A model generated the notes under the pieces. That model was not told the origin of the DNA and did no database searches. It was given only the letters and a program-made list of their open reading frames with translations. From positions 3,926,001-3,990,000 of the forward strand of contig NZ_JAGJBY010000001.1 in assembly GCF_020010905.1 (NCBI RefSeq): a stretch of 64,000 nucleotides of DNA, in the 5' to 3' direction. Both the position numbers and the translations under genes were made by a program. Below are positions 25,873 through 33,331 of this stretch, one piece after another (positions within the stretch are counted from its first letter, which is position 1; each line of letters begins with the position of its first letter). This DNA comes from Streptomyces acidiscabies (GTDB taxonomy: Bacteria; Actinomycetota; Actinomycetes; Streptomycetales; Streptomycetaceae).

Positions 25873-26013
25873 TCACACCCCCGGGAACTTCACCTGGGGG
25901 AGAATGCCGCGCGGACCCGGCAGGGCCGCAGCCTCACGCCCCCCGGGAACTTCGACAATCCGGAGGCGGCGTGGTGTCCGGCAGCCGCCGCGGTCTCACG
26001 CCCCGGGAACTTC
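25873..26013. repeat. Three copies of a TCACRCCCCGGGAACTTC motif
   Basis: Near-identical 18-20-base boxes at 25873-25891, 25934-25953 and 25996-26013, each with CCCGGGAACTTC and separated by about 61 bases. They lie in the gene-free stretch downstream of the ROK gene. They could be protein-binding sites or simply decayed repeats; nothing else supports either. Confidence 0.5.
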
Positions 26014-26227
26014 CCCGAGACGACGCCCGTTCCGCTGACAAGCGAGGAGCACTCAAGCCAGGAGCGCCTCCGGGCGAGGAGCCCCTTCCGGCCGGGACAA
26101 CACGCCGCCGCCCCACCCGCCCACCGCCACCCGCAACCGTCCCAGCCCCTGCCGCCCCGTCACCGTCCCCGCCAGCCATCCCTTCACCACCCCCGCCCCT
26201 GCCACCCCGTCACCGCCAGCCGTCCCC

Positions 26228-27397
26228 TCACCACCCCAACCCCTGCCTCCCCGTCACCGTCCCCTCCACCGCGAACAACTGCTGATCCACATGGTCCAGC
26301 GCCAGCCGCAGCGCGCCCATGGCCACAGCCGCCTCCCCCAGAGACGACAGCGTGACCCTCGGCGGGCGCAAGCAGTAACGGGCGAGTTCGTTGCGCAGAG
26401 GCCCGAGGAGGTCCGCGAGGCCCGCCGTCGCGCCGCCGATGACGACCAGCTCCGGGTCCAGCGCGAGCGCGAGGGCCGCGACGTCGTGGACCAGGCGTCG
26501 GAAGAACCGGTCGACGGCCGCACAGGCGCCGGGATCGCCGTCCCCCGCGCGCGTGAAGACCTCGATCGCCGCCTGATGGTCGAGCGGCGGAAGCGGCACG
26601 TCAGTCGTGGACAGCAGCGTCTCGGGAGTGACCTCGCGCCCCAGCAGATGCAGCGCCCCGATCTCCCCCGCAGCCCCGCCGTACCCGCGATGCAGCCGCC
26701 CCCCGATCAGCGAACCCGCCCCCGGACTCAGCCCCGCGAGGACCAGCACCACGTCGTCGGAGTCGACCGCGGCGCCCTTCCAGTGCTCGGCGACGGCCGC
26801 GGCGTTCGCGTCGTTCTCCACGAGCACCGGGCACTTGAACGACCGGCTGAGCCGCTCACCGAGCCGCAACCCCGTCCACTCCGGCAACGCGGCACACAGC
26901 CGCACCGTCCCGTCCGTCTCGACGATCCCCGGCGTCCCCACGCCGACCGCCCGAAGCGCACTGCGCGGCACCCCGGCCCGCCGCAGCAACTCCGCGACAA
27001 CCGTCCGCGCCCGCTCCAACCGCTCCTCGGCGGACGCACTCTCCGCCACCCCCCTGTCCTGCGCCCCCAACACCCGCCCGTCCAGATCCGCGACCACCGC
27101 CGACACCCGGTGCGCCCCGATGTCCAGCCCCAGCAGATACCCGGCCTCCGCCCGGAACCGGAACCGCCGCGCGGGCCGCCCCTGCCGCCGCACGACCGTC
27201 ACATCGGCCGCCTCCTCGACGACCAGCCCCGCCCCGATCAGATCCTCCACCACCCCCTCCACCGTCGGCCGCGACAGCCCGGTCACCCGCGTGACCTCGG
27301 TCAACGTCGCCCGCTCCGCCGCACGCAACGCATGCAGCACCACTGCGGAGTTGATCCGCCGCAACAGCGACGGATCCCCACCGATGAGCCGCCCCAC
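26228..27397 (-). CDS. ROK-family transcriptional regulator
   Basis: A 389-residue NagC/XylR-type protein. The N-terminal wHTH covers about residues 15-75 (LTEVTRVTGLSRPTVEGVVE). The sugar-kinase-like domain follows, with LGLDIGAHRVSAVV, VGVGTPGIV, VENDANAAAVAEHW and GAGSLIGGRLHRGYGGAAGE. The usual CxCGxxGC zinc motif after the last segment is missing, which is common among actinobacterial ROK regulators. Sugar-responsive repression is the family role; target and sugar are unknown. Its 3' end has been copied into the repeat region at 25665-25750. Confidence 0.88.
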   Translation of the reverse strand: MGRLIGGDPSLLRRINSAVVLHALRAAERATLTEVTRVTGLSRPTVEGVVEDLIGAGLVVEEAADVTVVRRQGRPARRFRFRAEAGYLLGLDIGAHRVSAVVADLDGRVLGAQDRGVAESASAEERLERARTVVAELLRRAGVPRSALRAVGVGTPGIVETDGTVRLCAALPEWTGLRLGERLSRSFKCPVLVENDANAAAVAEHWKGAAVDSDDVVLVLAGLSPGAGSLIGGRLHRGYGGAAGEIGALHLLGREVTPETLLSTTDVPLPPLDHQAAIEVFTRAGDGDPGACAAVDRFFRRLVHDVAALALALDPELVVIGGATAGLADLLGPLRNELARYCLRPPRVTLSSLGEAAVAMGALRLALDHVDQQLFAVEGTVTGRQGLGW

Positions 27398-27445
27398 GCG
27401 CGTCCTCCCTGCCAGTCGAGTGTGGGCGGATGGTACGTCCCGGGT

Positions 27446-27688
27446 TCAGGCCTCCGACATGAACCCCACGAAGTGGGTCCAGCCGTCGCGGCCGACGGAG
27501 AAGTGGGGGAGGGTCACGTCTTTGGAGTCCCGTACGCAGATGGCTTCTTCGACGATGGAGACTTCGACGCAGTCGTCGCCCTGAGTGCCGCTGTAGCTGG
27601 ACTTGAACCAGAAGGCGACCTCGACACAACTGTCACCCTGCGTCCCACTATGGCTGGACTTGAACCAGGCGAGATCGGTCGTGCTCAT
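27446..27688 (-). CDS. DUF397 protein with duplicated N-terminal motif (WhiJ-cluster partner)
   Basis: An 80-residue DUF397 protein. The family motif WFKSSHSGTQGDSCVEVA occurs twice in tandem (residues about 8-25 and 27-43), after which a single normal C-terminal half follows (VRDSKDVTLPHFSVGRDGW). The duplication probably arose by local repeat expansion. The ATG overlaps the stop of the upstream XRE gene by ATGA, so the two are coupled. DUF397 proteins pair with WhiJ-like DNA-binding proteins in developmental control in Streptomyces; the biochemical role is not settled. Confidence 0.88.
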   Translation of the reverse strand: MSTTDLAWFKSSHSGTQGDSCVEVAFWFKSSYSGTQGDDCVEVSIVEEAICVRDSKDVTLPHFSVGRDGWTHFVGFMSEA

Positions 27689-28560
27689 AGCTCTCCTCGC
27701 AGTCGCTCCAACAAGTCCCGGGATTCTTTGGGGTTCCGGGCCTGCGAGCGCAGTGTGCCATAGCTTTGATAGAGGAGGCTTACTCGTTTCGGGTCGCTGA
27801 TCAGACGGCCGTTCTGCTGGCCTTCCGAGTAGGCGAACCTCTTGCGGGCCGGGTTCTCCAGCAGGCGCAGAGGTCCATCCAGACACGCGTGGAACTCAGC
27901 CTCCAGAGGCACGATCTGGAGCGTCACATTGCGCAGGGAACTCAGTTCCAGCGCCGTATCGATAAGACTCCGAGTCACCTCGACCCCACCCAGTCGCCTT
28001 CGATACAGGTGCTCCTCGACGATGAAGCTGAAGGGGACGTTCGGCCGGGTGTACAGCAGTTGCTGACGCTCCAGCCGGGCCGCGACCTGGTATTCCACCT
28101 GTTCGTCCGACAACGGCGGGATGCTGTTACTGAACACGGCCCGCGCGTACGGCTCCGACTGCAACAAGCCCGGCACCATCCGGCACTCGTACGTGTCCAG
28201 GCTGACCGCTTTCTTCTCCAGCCGCGCCCACTTCCGGAACCAGACCGCCAACCCGGCCTCGCCCCGCGTCAGGAACGGCGCCGCCTTCCGCAGCGCTCCC
28301 GTGTTCCCCAGCTTGTTCTCCGCCCTGTCCACGAACGTCTCATCCGGCATCCGCCTCCCCAACTCCACCGATTCCACCGTGTGTTTGGAGTACCCGATGA
28401 GCAACCCGAATTGTTCCCTGCTGAGCCCCTGATGCTCCCGCAGACCCTGGACGACAGCCCCGAACGTCTTCAGACTGTCGGAGGGATCGGGTTCGCGTTC
28501 GTGGTCGTCGTCGACCGCCTCCACCCCGTCCTCGTCCAAGATCTCCCCGCCGTCGGTCAT
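27685..28560 (-). CDS. XRE-family WhiJ-like regulator (DUF5753)
   Basis: A 291-residue regulator. It has an acidic N-terminal tail (residues 1-28), an HTH around residues 35-90 (LSREQFGLLIGYSKHTVESVE) and a DUF5753 ligand-type domain (VPGLLQSEPYARAVF through EHLYRRRLGG). Its stop overlaps the DUF397 start. An ATP-binding protein gene lies divergently 162 bases away. This HTH, DUF397 and ATP-binding arrangement is the WhiJ-type cluster found many times per Streptomyces genome. The start ATG at 28560 is chosen because the upstream extension is antisense to the divergent gene. Confidence 0.9.
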   Translation of the reverse strand: MTDGGEILDEDGVEAVDDDHEREPDPSDSLKTFGAVVQGLREHQGLSREQFGLLIGYSKHTVESVELGRRMPDETFVDRAENKLGNTGALRKAAPFLTRGEAGLAVWFRKWARLEKKAVSLDTYECRMVPGLLQSEPYARAVFSNSIPPLSDEQVEYQVAARLERQQLLYTRPNVPFSFIVEEHLYRRRLGGVEVTRSLIDTALELSSLRNVTLQIVPLEAEFHACLDGPLRLLENPARKRFAYSEGQQNGRLISDPKRVSLLYQSYGTLRSQARNPKESRDLLERLRGEL

Positions 28561-28722
28561 ACGCGGCCACCTCCGGGTGTGTACGTGCGTTGTTCCCCGC
28601 GATCGACCCGCCCAGGGTGACGTCAAGAACCTCGTACCGTCTACGGAATGCCCCCGTACGCTGACGCAGCGTACGGGCCTCAGGTCTGGAACGCGCCCCC
28701 GCGCGCCCTCCACCTTGGCCTC

Positions 28723-29160
28723 ATGAACACCACGACTCCCCAACTCCCCGACACCGTACACACTTTCGACCAGCTCCTGTCGTCCACGCGCAGGGGCGCC
28801 CGGCTGGCCCGGCTCCTCACGGTCGAGCGCCTCCAGGCGTGGCACGTCCCCCCGTCACACACGGAGCGCATCGAGCACGTCGTGGCCGAACTCGCGTCGA
28901 ACGCGGCGCTGCACGGCCGCGTCCAGGGACGCGACTTCCGTGTCGGCCTGGCGCTCGACAAGACGACCGGCATCCTGCGCGCGGCGCTCACGGACGCGCG
29001 CGGGGACCGGCTCCCCTGGCCGCAGCCGAACCCGGACGACGAGTCGGGCCGCGGCCTCGTCCTCGTCGCGGCGCTGGCGGACCGCTGGGGGACCATCCCG
29101 TATCCACCGAGCGGCAAGACGGTGTGGGCGGAGTTCGACCTCCGCCAGCCCGCCCGATAG
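28723..29160 (+). CDS. ATP-binding protein (anti-sigma-like HATPase), WhiJ cluster
   Basis: A 145-residue HATPase_c_2 protein, like the SpoIIAB/RsbW kinases and the AbaA-region ATPases. The N-box region is VVAELASNAALHG (about residues 48-60) and the glycine-rich lid is DDESGRGLVLVAALADRWG. It lacks any membrane segment. Start ATG at 28723 is the best family match; an in-frame ATG at 28648 is possible but lies in the divergent promoter region. It converges on the response-regulator gene with a long hairpin between them. Confidence 0.85.
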   Translation: MNTTTPQLPDTVHTFDQLLSSTRRGARLARLLTVERLQAWHVPPSHTERIEHVVAELASNAALHGRVQGRDFRVGLALDKTTGILRAALTDARGDRLPWPQPNPDDESGRGLVLVAALADRWGTIPYPPSGKTVWAEFDLRQPAR

Positions 29161-29175
29161 CGCCGCCCGTCTCCT

Positions 29176-29230
29176 CGTACGGCTGCGAAGACGGCTCCAA
29201 CTCGGCCCGCACCAAAGCCGCAGCCGTACG
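29176..29230. terminator. Long hairpin between convergent genes
   Basis: Perfect 12-bp arms CGTACGGCTGCG (29176-29187) and CGCAGCCGTACG (29219-29230) with a 31-base loop, between the ATP-binding gene and the response regulator gene. Likely bidirectional terminator; the loop is large for one. Confidence 0.45.
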
Positions 29231-29236
29231 CTCCAC

Positions 29237-29887
29237 TCACCGAGGCGCCACGAACCCCGACTCGTACGCCGCGATGACCGCCTGAGTCCGGTCCCGCGCC
29301 CCCAACTTCCCCAGCACCGCGCTCACATGGGACTTCACCGTCTCCGCCCCCACCACCAACTCCCCGGCGATCTCCGCGTTCGACAGCCCCCGGGCCATCA
29401 ACCGCAGCACCTCGCCCTCCCGTTCGGTCAGCCCGGCCGACTCCAGCCGGTCCCGCGCGTCCCCATCCCCGTACTCCGCTGCCAACTTCCGCAGGGACGC
29501 CGGGAACAGCAGCGACTCCCCCGCGGCCACCACCCGCACCGCGTTGACGATCTCCGCGGCCGGCGCCCGCTTCAACAGGAACCCGTCGGCCCCGGCGCGC
29601 AGCGCCTCGTACACGTACTCGTCGTTCTCGAAGGTCGTCACCACCAGGATCTTCGGCGGCGCGTCAACTCCCCGCAGAACGGCGCGAGTCGCGGAGATGC
29701 CGTCGAGCAGCGGCATCCGTACGTCCATGGCGACGACGTCGGGCCTCAGTTGCCGGACGAGGGGGATCACGGCGGCTCCGTCGGCCGCCTCGCCGACGAC
29801 CGTGATGTCGGGCTGGGCCTCAAGGACGGCCCGCAACCCCGCGCGGACCAGCGGTTCGTCGTCGACGAGGAGCACAGTGACCGGCAT
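29237..29887 (-). CDS. NarL/LuxR-type response regulator
   Basis: A 216-residue response regulator. The receiver has acidic pocket residues in LLVDDEP, phospho-acceptor Asp55 in VAMDVRMPLLDG, and a conserved Lys in FLLKRAPAAE. The C-terminal LuxR HTH is LTEREGEVLRLMARGLSNAE. It is encoded 14 bases after its partner histidine kinase on the same strand, so kinase and regulator form one operon. The ABC exporter divergent from the kinase is the likely target. Confidence 0.94.
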   Translation of the reverse strand: MPVTVLLVDDEPLVRAGLRAVLEAQPDITVVGEAADGAAVIPLVRQLRPDVVAMDVRMPLLDGISATRAVLRGVDAPPKILVVTTFENDEYVYEALRAGADGFLLKRAPAAEIVNAVRVVAAGESLLFPASLRKLAAEYGDGDARDRLESAGLTEREGEVLRLMARGLSNAEIAGELVVGAETVKSHVSAVLGKLGARDRTQAVIAAYESGFVAPR

Positions 29888-29901
29888 CCGGCCAGCGTAG
29901 A

Positions 29902-31050
29902 TCAGCCCAACGGCAGCTCCGCGCGCACCCGCCAGTCCCCGGCATCGGGCCCGGTGGACGCGTGTCCGCCGAGGAGCGCGGCGCGCTCGCGGATGCCGCG
30001 CAGTCCGCTGCCGCGCCCGGGCCCGGGGACGCGCGCGGCCAGCGGATTGCGCACCTCAAGCCGGAGAACGTCCGCCTCGACGCCCACGCGGACGCTCACC
30101 GGCACCGGCCCCGCGTGCCGCAGCACGTTCGTCAGCGCCTCCTGGAGGATCCGGTAGCTCTCCCGGGACACCGGCCCGGGCACCTTCTCCAGCGGCCCCG
30201 ACAGCTCCGCGTCGACCAGCGCCCCCGACGCCCGCGCGGACTCCAGCAACCGGTCCGCCTCCGCGAGCGTGGGCCGCCCGCTCGCCGGCCGCTCGGACTC
30301 CCGCAGCACCCCGAGCACCCGCTCCAGATCCTCCAGCGCCGCCCGCCCGGTCTCCTCGATCGCCTCCAACGCCCGCGCGGTGAACGCCGGATCACCCGCC
30401 GCGCGCGCGGCGCCCGCCTGCACGACGGCCACCGTGAGCGCGTGCCCGATCGAGTCGTGCAACTCGCGGGCGATGCGCGTGCGCTCCAGCAGCCGTTCCG
30501 TACGCTCCTCCAGCGCCGCGAGCCGCTCGGCGGCGGACGGGCCCAGGAGGGCGCGCGCGGCGACGGTCACGAGGTGCCCGAGGCCGACGACGGCGCCGTA
30601 CAGCACGATCAGCGGGAACGGCGCCAGCAGGGCGTACGACCAGTGCGGGGACGGGTACCAGGCGACCAGGTCGCTCGGGTACCCCAGGGACAGCCGTACG
30701 AGGTCGTACACGAGCGACAGCATCCACACGCACACGAACGTCGTCGACACCCCCAGCAGCAGCCGCACTTCGAGCCAGACGACCGTCCGCAGCCGGTCCC
30801 GCCAGGTCGCCGACGGGGCGATCGAGAACCCGGGGTCCTCCTCGCCGGGCGTGAGCATCCAGCGCGCCTGCACGCCCTCACCCGTCCGCACGCCCGCGAT
30901 CAGCCCGAGCGGGGCCACCAGCAGGGCGACCACCCACGGCCGCCGGGGATCGATGAACATCCACACGCTCACCACGAGCATCGGCACCCACAGATGCAGG
31001 AGCCGTGTGTACGTCGTCCCCCGCAGCAGCGGGCTCAGGAACCGGGCCAT
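29902..31050 (-). CDS. Sensor histidine kinase (HisKA_3 type)
   Basis: A 382-residue membrane kinase. Four hydrophobic segments lie at about residues 18-33, 40-55, 92-118 and 138-168. Dimerisation helix motif RTRIARELHDSIGHAL contains the phospho-His198. The ATPase has EALTNVLRHA (N box) and GRGSGLRGIRERA (G box). The frame extends to 31560, but ATG at 31050 gives a proper N-terminus and keeps the gene clear of the divergent ABC gene. It partners with the adjacent NarL-type regulator; envelope or drug stress is a plausible signal given the neighbouring exporter. Confidence 0.92.
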   Translation of the reverse strand: MARFLSPLLRGTTYTRLLHLWVPMLVVSVWMFIDPRRPWVVALLVAPLGLIAGVRTGEGVQARWMLTPGEEDPGFSIAPSATWRDRLRTVVWLEVRLLLGVSTTFVCVWMLSLVYDLVRLSLGYPSDLVAWYPSPHWSYALLAPFPLIVLYGAVVGLGHLVTVAARALLGPSAAERLAALEERTERLLERTRIARELHDSIGHALTVAVVQAGAARAAGDPAFTARALEAIEETGRAALEDLERVLGVLRESERPASGRPTLAEADRLLESARASGALVDAELSGPLEKVPGPVSRESYRILQEALTNVLRHAGPVPVSVRVGVEADVLRLEVRNPLAARVPGPGRGSGLRGIRERAALLGGHASTGPDAGDWRVRAELPLG

Positions 31051-31084
31051 ACGGACATCGTGACAGGCACCACTGACAACGGGC

Positions 31085-31122
31085 CTCCCCCGAGCGGGGG
31101 AGACGGTTCCCACCCCCGGGGG
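31085..31122. promoter_or_regulatory. Two GC palindromes in the kinase/ABC divergent gap
   Basis: CTCCCCC-GAGC-GGGGGAG (31085-31102) and CCCCCGGGGG (31113-31122) lie side by side in the 100-base gap between the histidine kinase and ABC genes. They could be the binding sites of the response regulator; this is inference from position and symmetry only. Confidence 0.4.
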
Positions 31123-31150
31123 AAGCCCCTGACCAGGGCCGGAGGCCAGG

Positions 31151-32071
31151 GTGGTGGACATGACCAGCATCGACGTCCGCGACCTGACCAAGGTCCACGG
31201 CACCCGCCGCGCCGTGGACGGTCTCACCTTCAGCGTCCGCCCCGGCCGGGTGACCGGTTTCCTGGGCCCGAACGGCGCCGGCAAGTCCACGACCCTGCGC
31301 CTCCTGCTCGGCCTCGACCACCCCACCTCGGGCAGCGCCACCCTCGACGGCCGCCCGTACGCGGCGCTCACCGAACCCCTGCGCCACGTCGGCGCGCTGC
31401 TCGACGCGCAGGCCGCGCACGGCGCCCGCACCGGCCGCGACCACCTGCGCGTGCTGGCCGCGAGCAACCGCGTCCCGGTACGCCGGGTCGACGAGGTCCT
31501 GGAGGAGACCGGCCTCGCGTCCGCTGCGCGCAGGCGCGTACGGACGTACTCCCTGGGCATGCGTCAACGCCTAGGCATCGCCGCCGCGTTGCTCGGCGAC
31601 CCCGGTGCGGTCCTGCTGGACGAGCCCTCCAACGGCCTCGACCCGGAGGGCATCGTCTGGATCCGCGGCCTGCTGCGCCGCCTCGCGGGGGAGGGCCGTA
31701 CGGTCCTGGTCTCCAGCCACCTCATGAACGAGACGGCCGCCTACGCCGACCACCTGATCGTCCTCGGCCGGGGCCGCCTCCTCGCGGACACGCCGCTCAA
31801 GGAGTTCGTCGACGCGCGCGTGCACCCGCGCGTACGGGTGCGTACGACCGACCAGGCCGCGCTCGTCGACGCCCTTGCGCGCGCGGGGCATCGCGCCGAC
31901 GAACACCCCGACGGGCACTGGACCGTGCAGCACGCGCGCGTGGACGACGTCGGCCGTCTCGCCTCCGACGCCGGTGTCACCCTCCTCGAACTCGCCGCCG
32001 AGGAGGGCACGTTGGAGCAGGCGTACTTCGATCTGACGGCCGGCGAGACCGAGTTCACGGCACACCTCTAG
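31151..32071 (+). CDS. ABC exporter ATP-binding subunit
   Basis: A 306-residue ATPase of the BcrA/DrrA-like class. Walker A is GPNGAGKSTTLRLLLG, the signature is YSLGMRQRLGIAAALLG, Walker B is GAVLLDEPSNGLDP, and the H-loop is VSSHLMNE. A ~75-residue C-terminal domain follows. GGAGG is 5 bases before the GTG at 31151; GTG 31154 and ATG 31160 are alternatives that change only the first three residues. The permease gene starts 9 bases after the stop. The nearby two-component system suggests induced export of an antibiotic or lipid. Confidence 0.93.
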   Translation: MVDMTSIDVRDLTKVHGTRRAVDGLTFSVRPGRVTGFLGPNGAGKSTTLRLLLGLDHPTSGSATLDGRPYAALTEPLRHVGALLDAQAAHGARTGRDHLRVLAASNRVPVRRVDEVLEETGLASAARRRVRTYSLGMRQRLGIAAALLGDPGAVLLDEPSNGLDPEGIVWIRGLLRRLAGEGRTVLVSSHLMNETAAYADHLIVLGRGRLLADTPLKEFVDARVHPRVRVRTTDQAALVDALARAGHRADEHPDGHWTVQHARVDDVGRLASDAGVTLLELAAEEGTLEQAYFDLTAGETEFTAHL

Positions 32072-32080
32072 GAGCCCCGC

Positions 32081-32764
32081 ATGTACGTTTCCGCTCTCCA
32101 CGCCGAGTGGCTCAAGATCCGCACCCTGCGCTCGCAGCTCGTCGCCCTCGCCGCGATCCTCCTCACCACGCTCGCCTTCTCGGCACTCGCCGGGCTCGAC
32201 GCCTCCGGTGACGACCCGCTCTTCTCGGCCTACTTCGGCGTCACCTTCGGCCAGGTCGCCGCCGTGTCCTTCGGGACGAACGCGATGGCGGCGGAGTTCC
32301 GTGACGGCGCCCTGCGGACGTCCCTCGCGGCCGTGCCCGACCGGACACGCTGGTTCACGGCGAAGGTGACGGCGATCGCCGTACCCGTACTGGCCGTCGG
32401 GCTCCTCACCGGCACCGTCACCCTTCTGACCGGTGACGGTGTGGGGTGGGCCGAGGGGATCAGGGGTGCTGTGGGCTGCGGGATCTATCTGACGCTGATG
32501 GCGCTGCTGGCGGCGGGGCTCACCGCCGTACTGCGCAGTGGGGTGACGACGCTCGGGATCGTCGTACCGTTTCTGCTGATCGTGTCGTTCGTCGTCGGGG
32601 ACATGTCCGGGACGGTCGCGGACTGGTTCCCGGACCGGGCGGGACAGGCGGTGCTGCACAGTGAGCCGGCTGTCGATCCGTGGATGGGGTTGCTGGTGAC
32701 GGCCCTGTGGAGCGCGGTGGCGCTGGGGGCGGGGGTGTGGCGGGTGCGGAGGAGGGACGCGTGA
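32081..32764 (+). CDS. ABC-2 type transporter permease
   Basis: A 227-residue permease with six hydrophobic segments, starting with MYVSALHAEWLKIRTLRSQL, the typical start of small ABC-2 permeases. The ATG has AGGAGCC 5 bases upstream. It forms the membrane part of the exporter with the preceding ATPase. Its 3' end converges on the mug gene. No further subunit is present. Confidence 0.9.
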   Translation: MYVSALHAEWLKIRTLRSQLVALAAILLTTLAFSALAGLDASGDDPLFSAYFGVTFGQVAAVSFGTNAMAAEFRDGALRTSLAAVPDRTRWFTAKVTAIAVPVLAVGLLTGTVTLLTGDGVGWAEGIRGAVGCGIYLTLMALLAAGLTAVLRSGVTTLGIVVPFLLIVSFVVGDMSGTVADWFPDRAGQAVLHSEPAVDPWMGLLVTALWSAVALGAGVWRVRRRDA

Positions 32765-32785
32765 ACGTTTCCCCTCCAAGCCGCG

Positions 32786-33331
32786 TCAGCCCTCCGCCGC
32801 CTCCCGCAGCCGCGCGAACTCCTCCGCCATCGTCGCCGCCGTCCAGTGCGCGTTCAGCCCGCTGGGGTTCGGCAGTGCCCACACGCGCGTGTCGCCGATG
32901 ACGCGTTCCTGCGGTCCCACGCGCGCGTGCCGGTCGTCGAAGGCGGCGCGGTAGGCGGTGATGCCGACGACCGCCAGCCAGCGGGGCTTCAGGCGGGTCA
33001 CCTTGGCGGTCAGGACGCGCCCGCCCTCCTGGTACTCCTCGGCGGAGAGTTCGTCCGCACGCGCGCTCGCGCGGGCGACGACGTTCGTGATGCCGAGGCC
33101 GTACGACAGGAGTTCCGCCTGTTCCGCCGGTTTCAGCAGGCGGGGTGTGAAGCCGGAGAGGTGCAGGACCGGCCAGAAGCGGTTGCCGGGGCGGGCGAAG
33201 TGGTGGCCCGTCGCGGCCGTCATCAGGCCGGGGTTGATGCCGCAGAACAGTACGCGGAGGCCGGGCGCGGCCACGTCGGGGACGAGGCGGTCGCGCGCGG
33301 CCTCCAGCTCGGCCTGGGTGAAGCGGGTCAG
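32786..33331 (-). CDS. mug: G/U (G/T) mismatch-specific DNA glycosylase, with apparent CTG start
   Basis: A 181-residue uracil-DNA glycosylase of the Mug/TDG family that removes U or T opposite G. The motif GINPG (about residue 32) and PNPSGLNAHW near 156 are intact. The family N-terminus (TRFTQAELEAARDRLVPDV) is present, but no ATG, GTG or TTG precedes it; the first usable codon is CTG at 33331. That CTG overlaps the purB stop (CTGA), so translation may depend on coupling to purB. A GTG at 33274 would remove the conserved first helix. The start is the odd point; the identity is solid. Confidence 0.85.
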   Translation of the reverse strand: MTRFTQAELEAARDRLVPDVAAPGLRVLFCGINPGLMTAATGHHFARPGNRFWPVLHLSGFTPRLLKPAEQAELLSYGLGITNVVARASARADELSAEEYQEGGRVLTAKVTRLKPRWLAVVGITAYRAAFDDRHARVGPQERVIGDTRVWALPNPSGLNAHWTAATMAEEFARLREAAEG

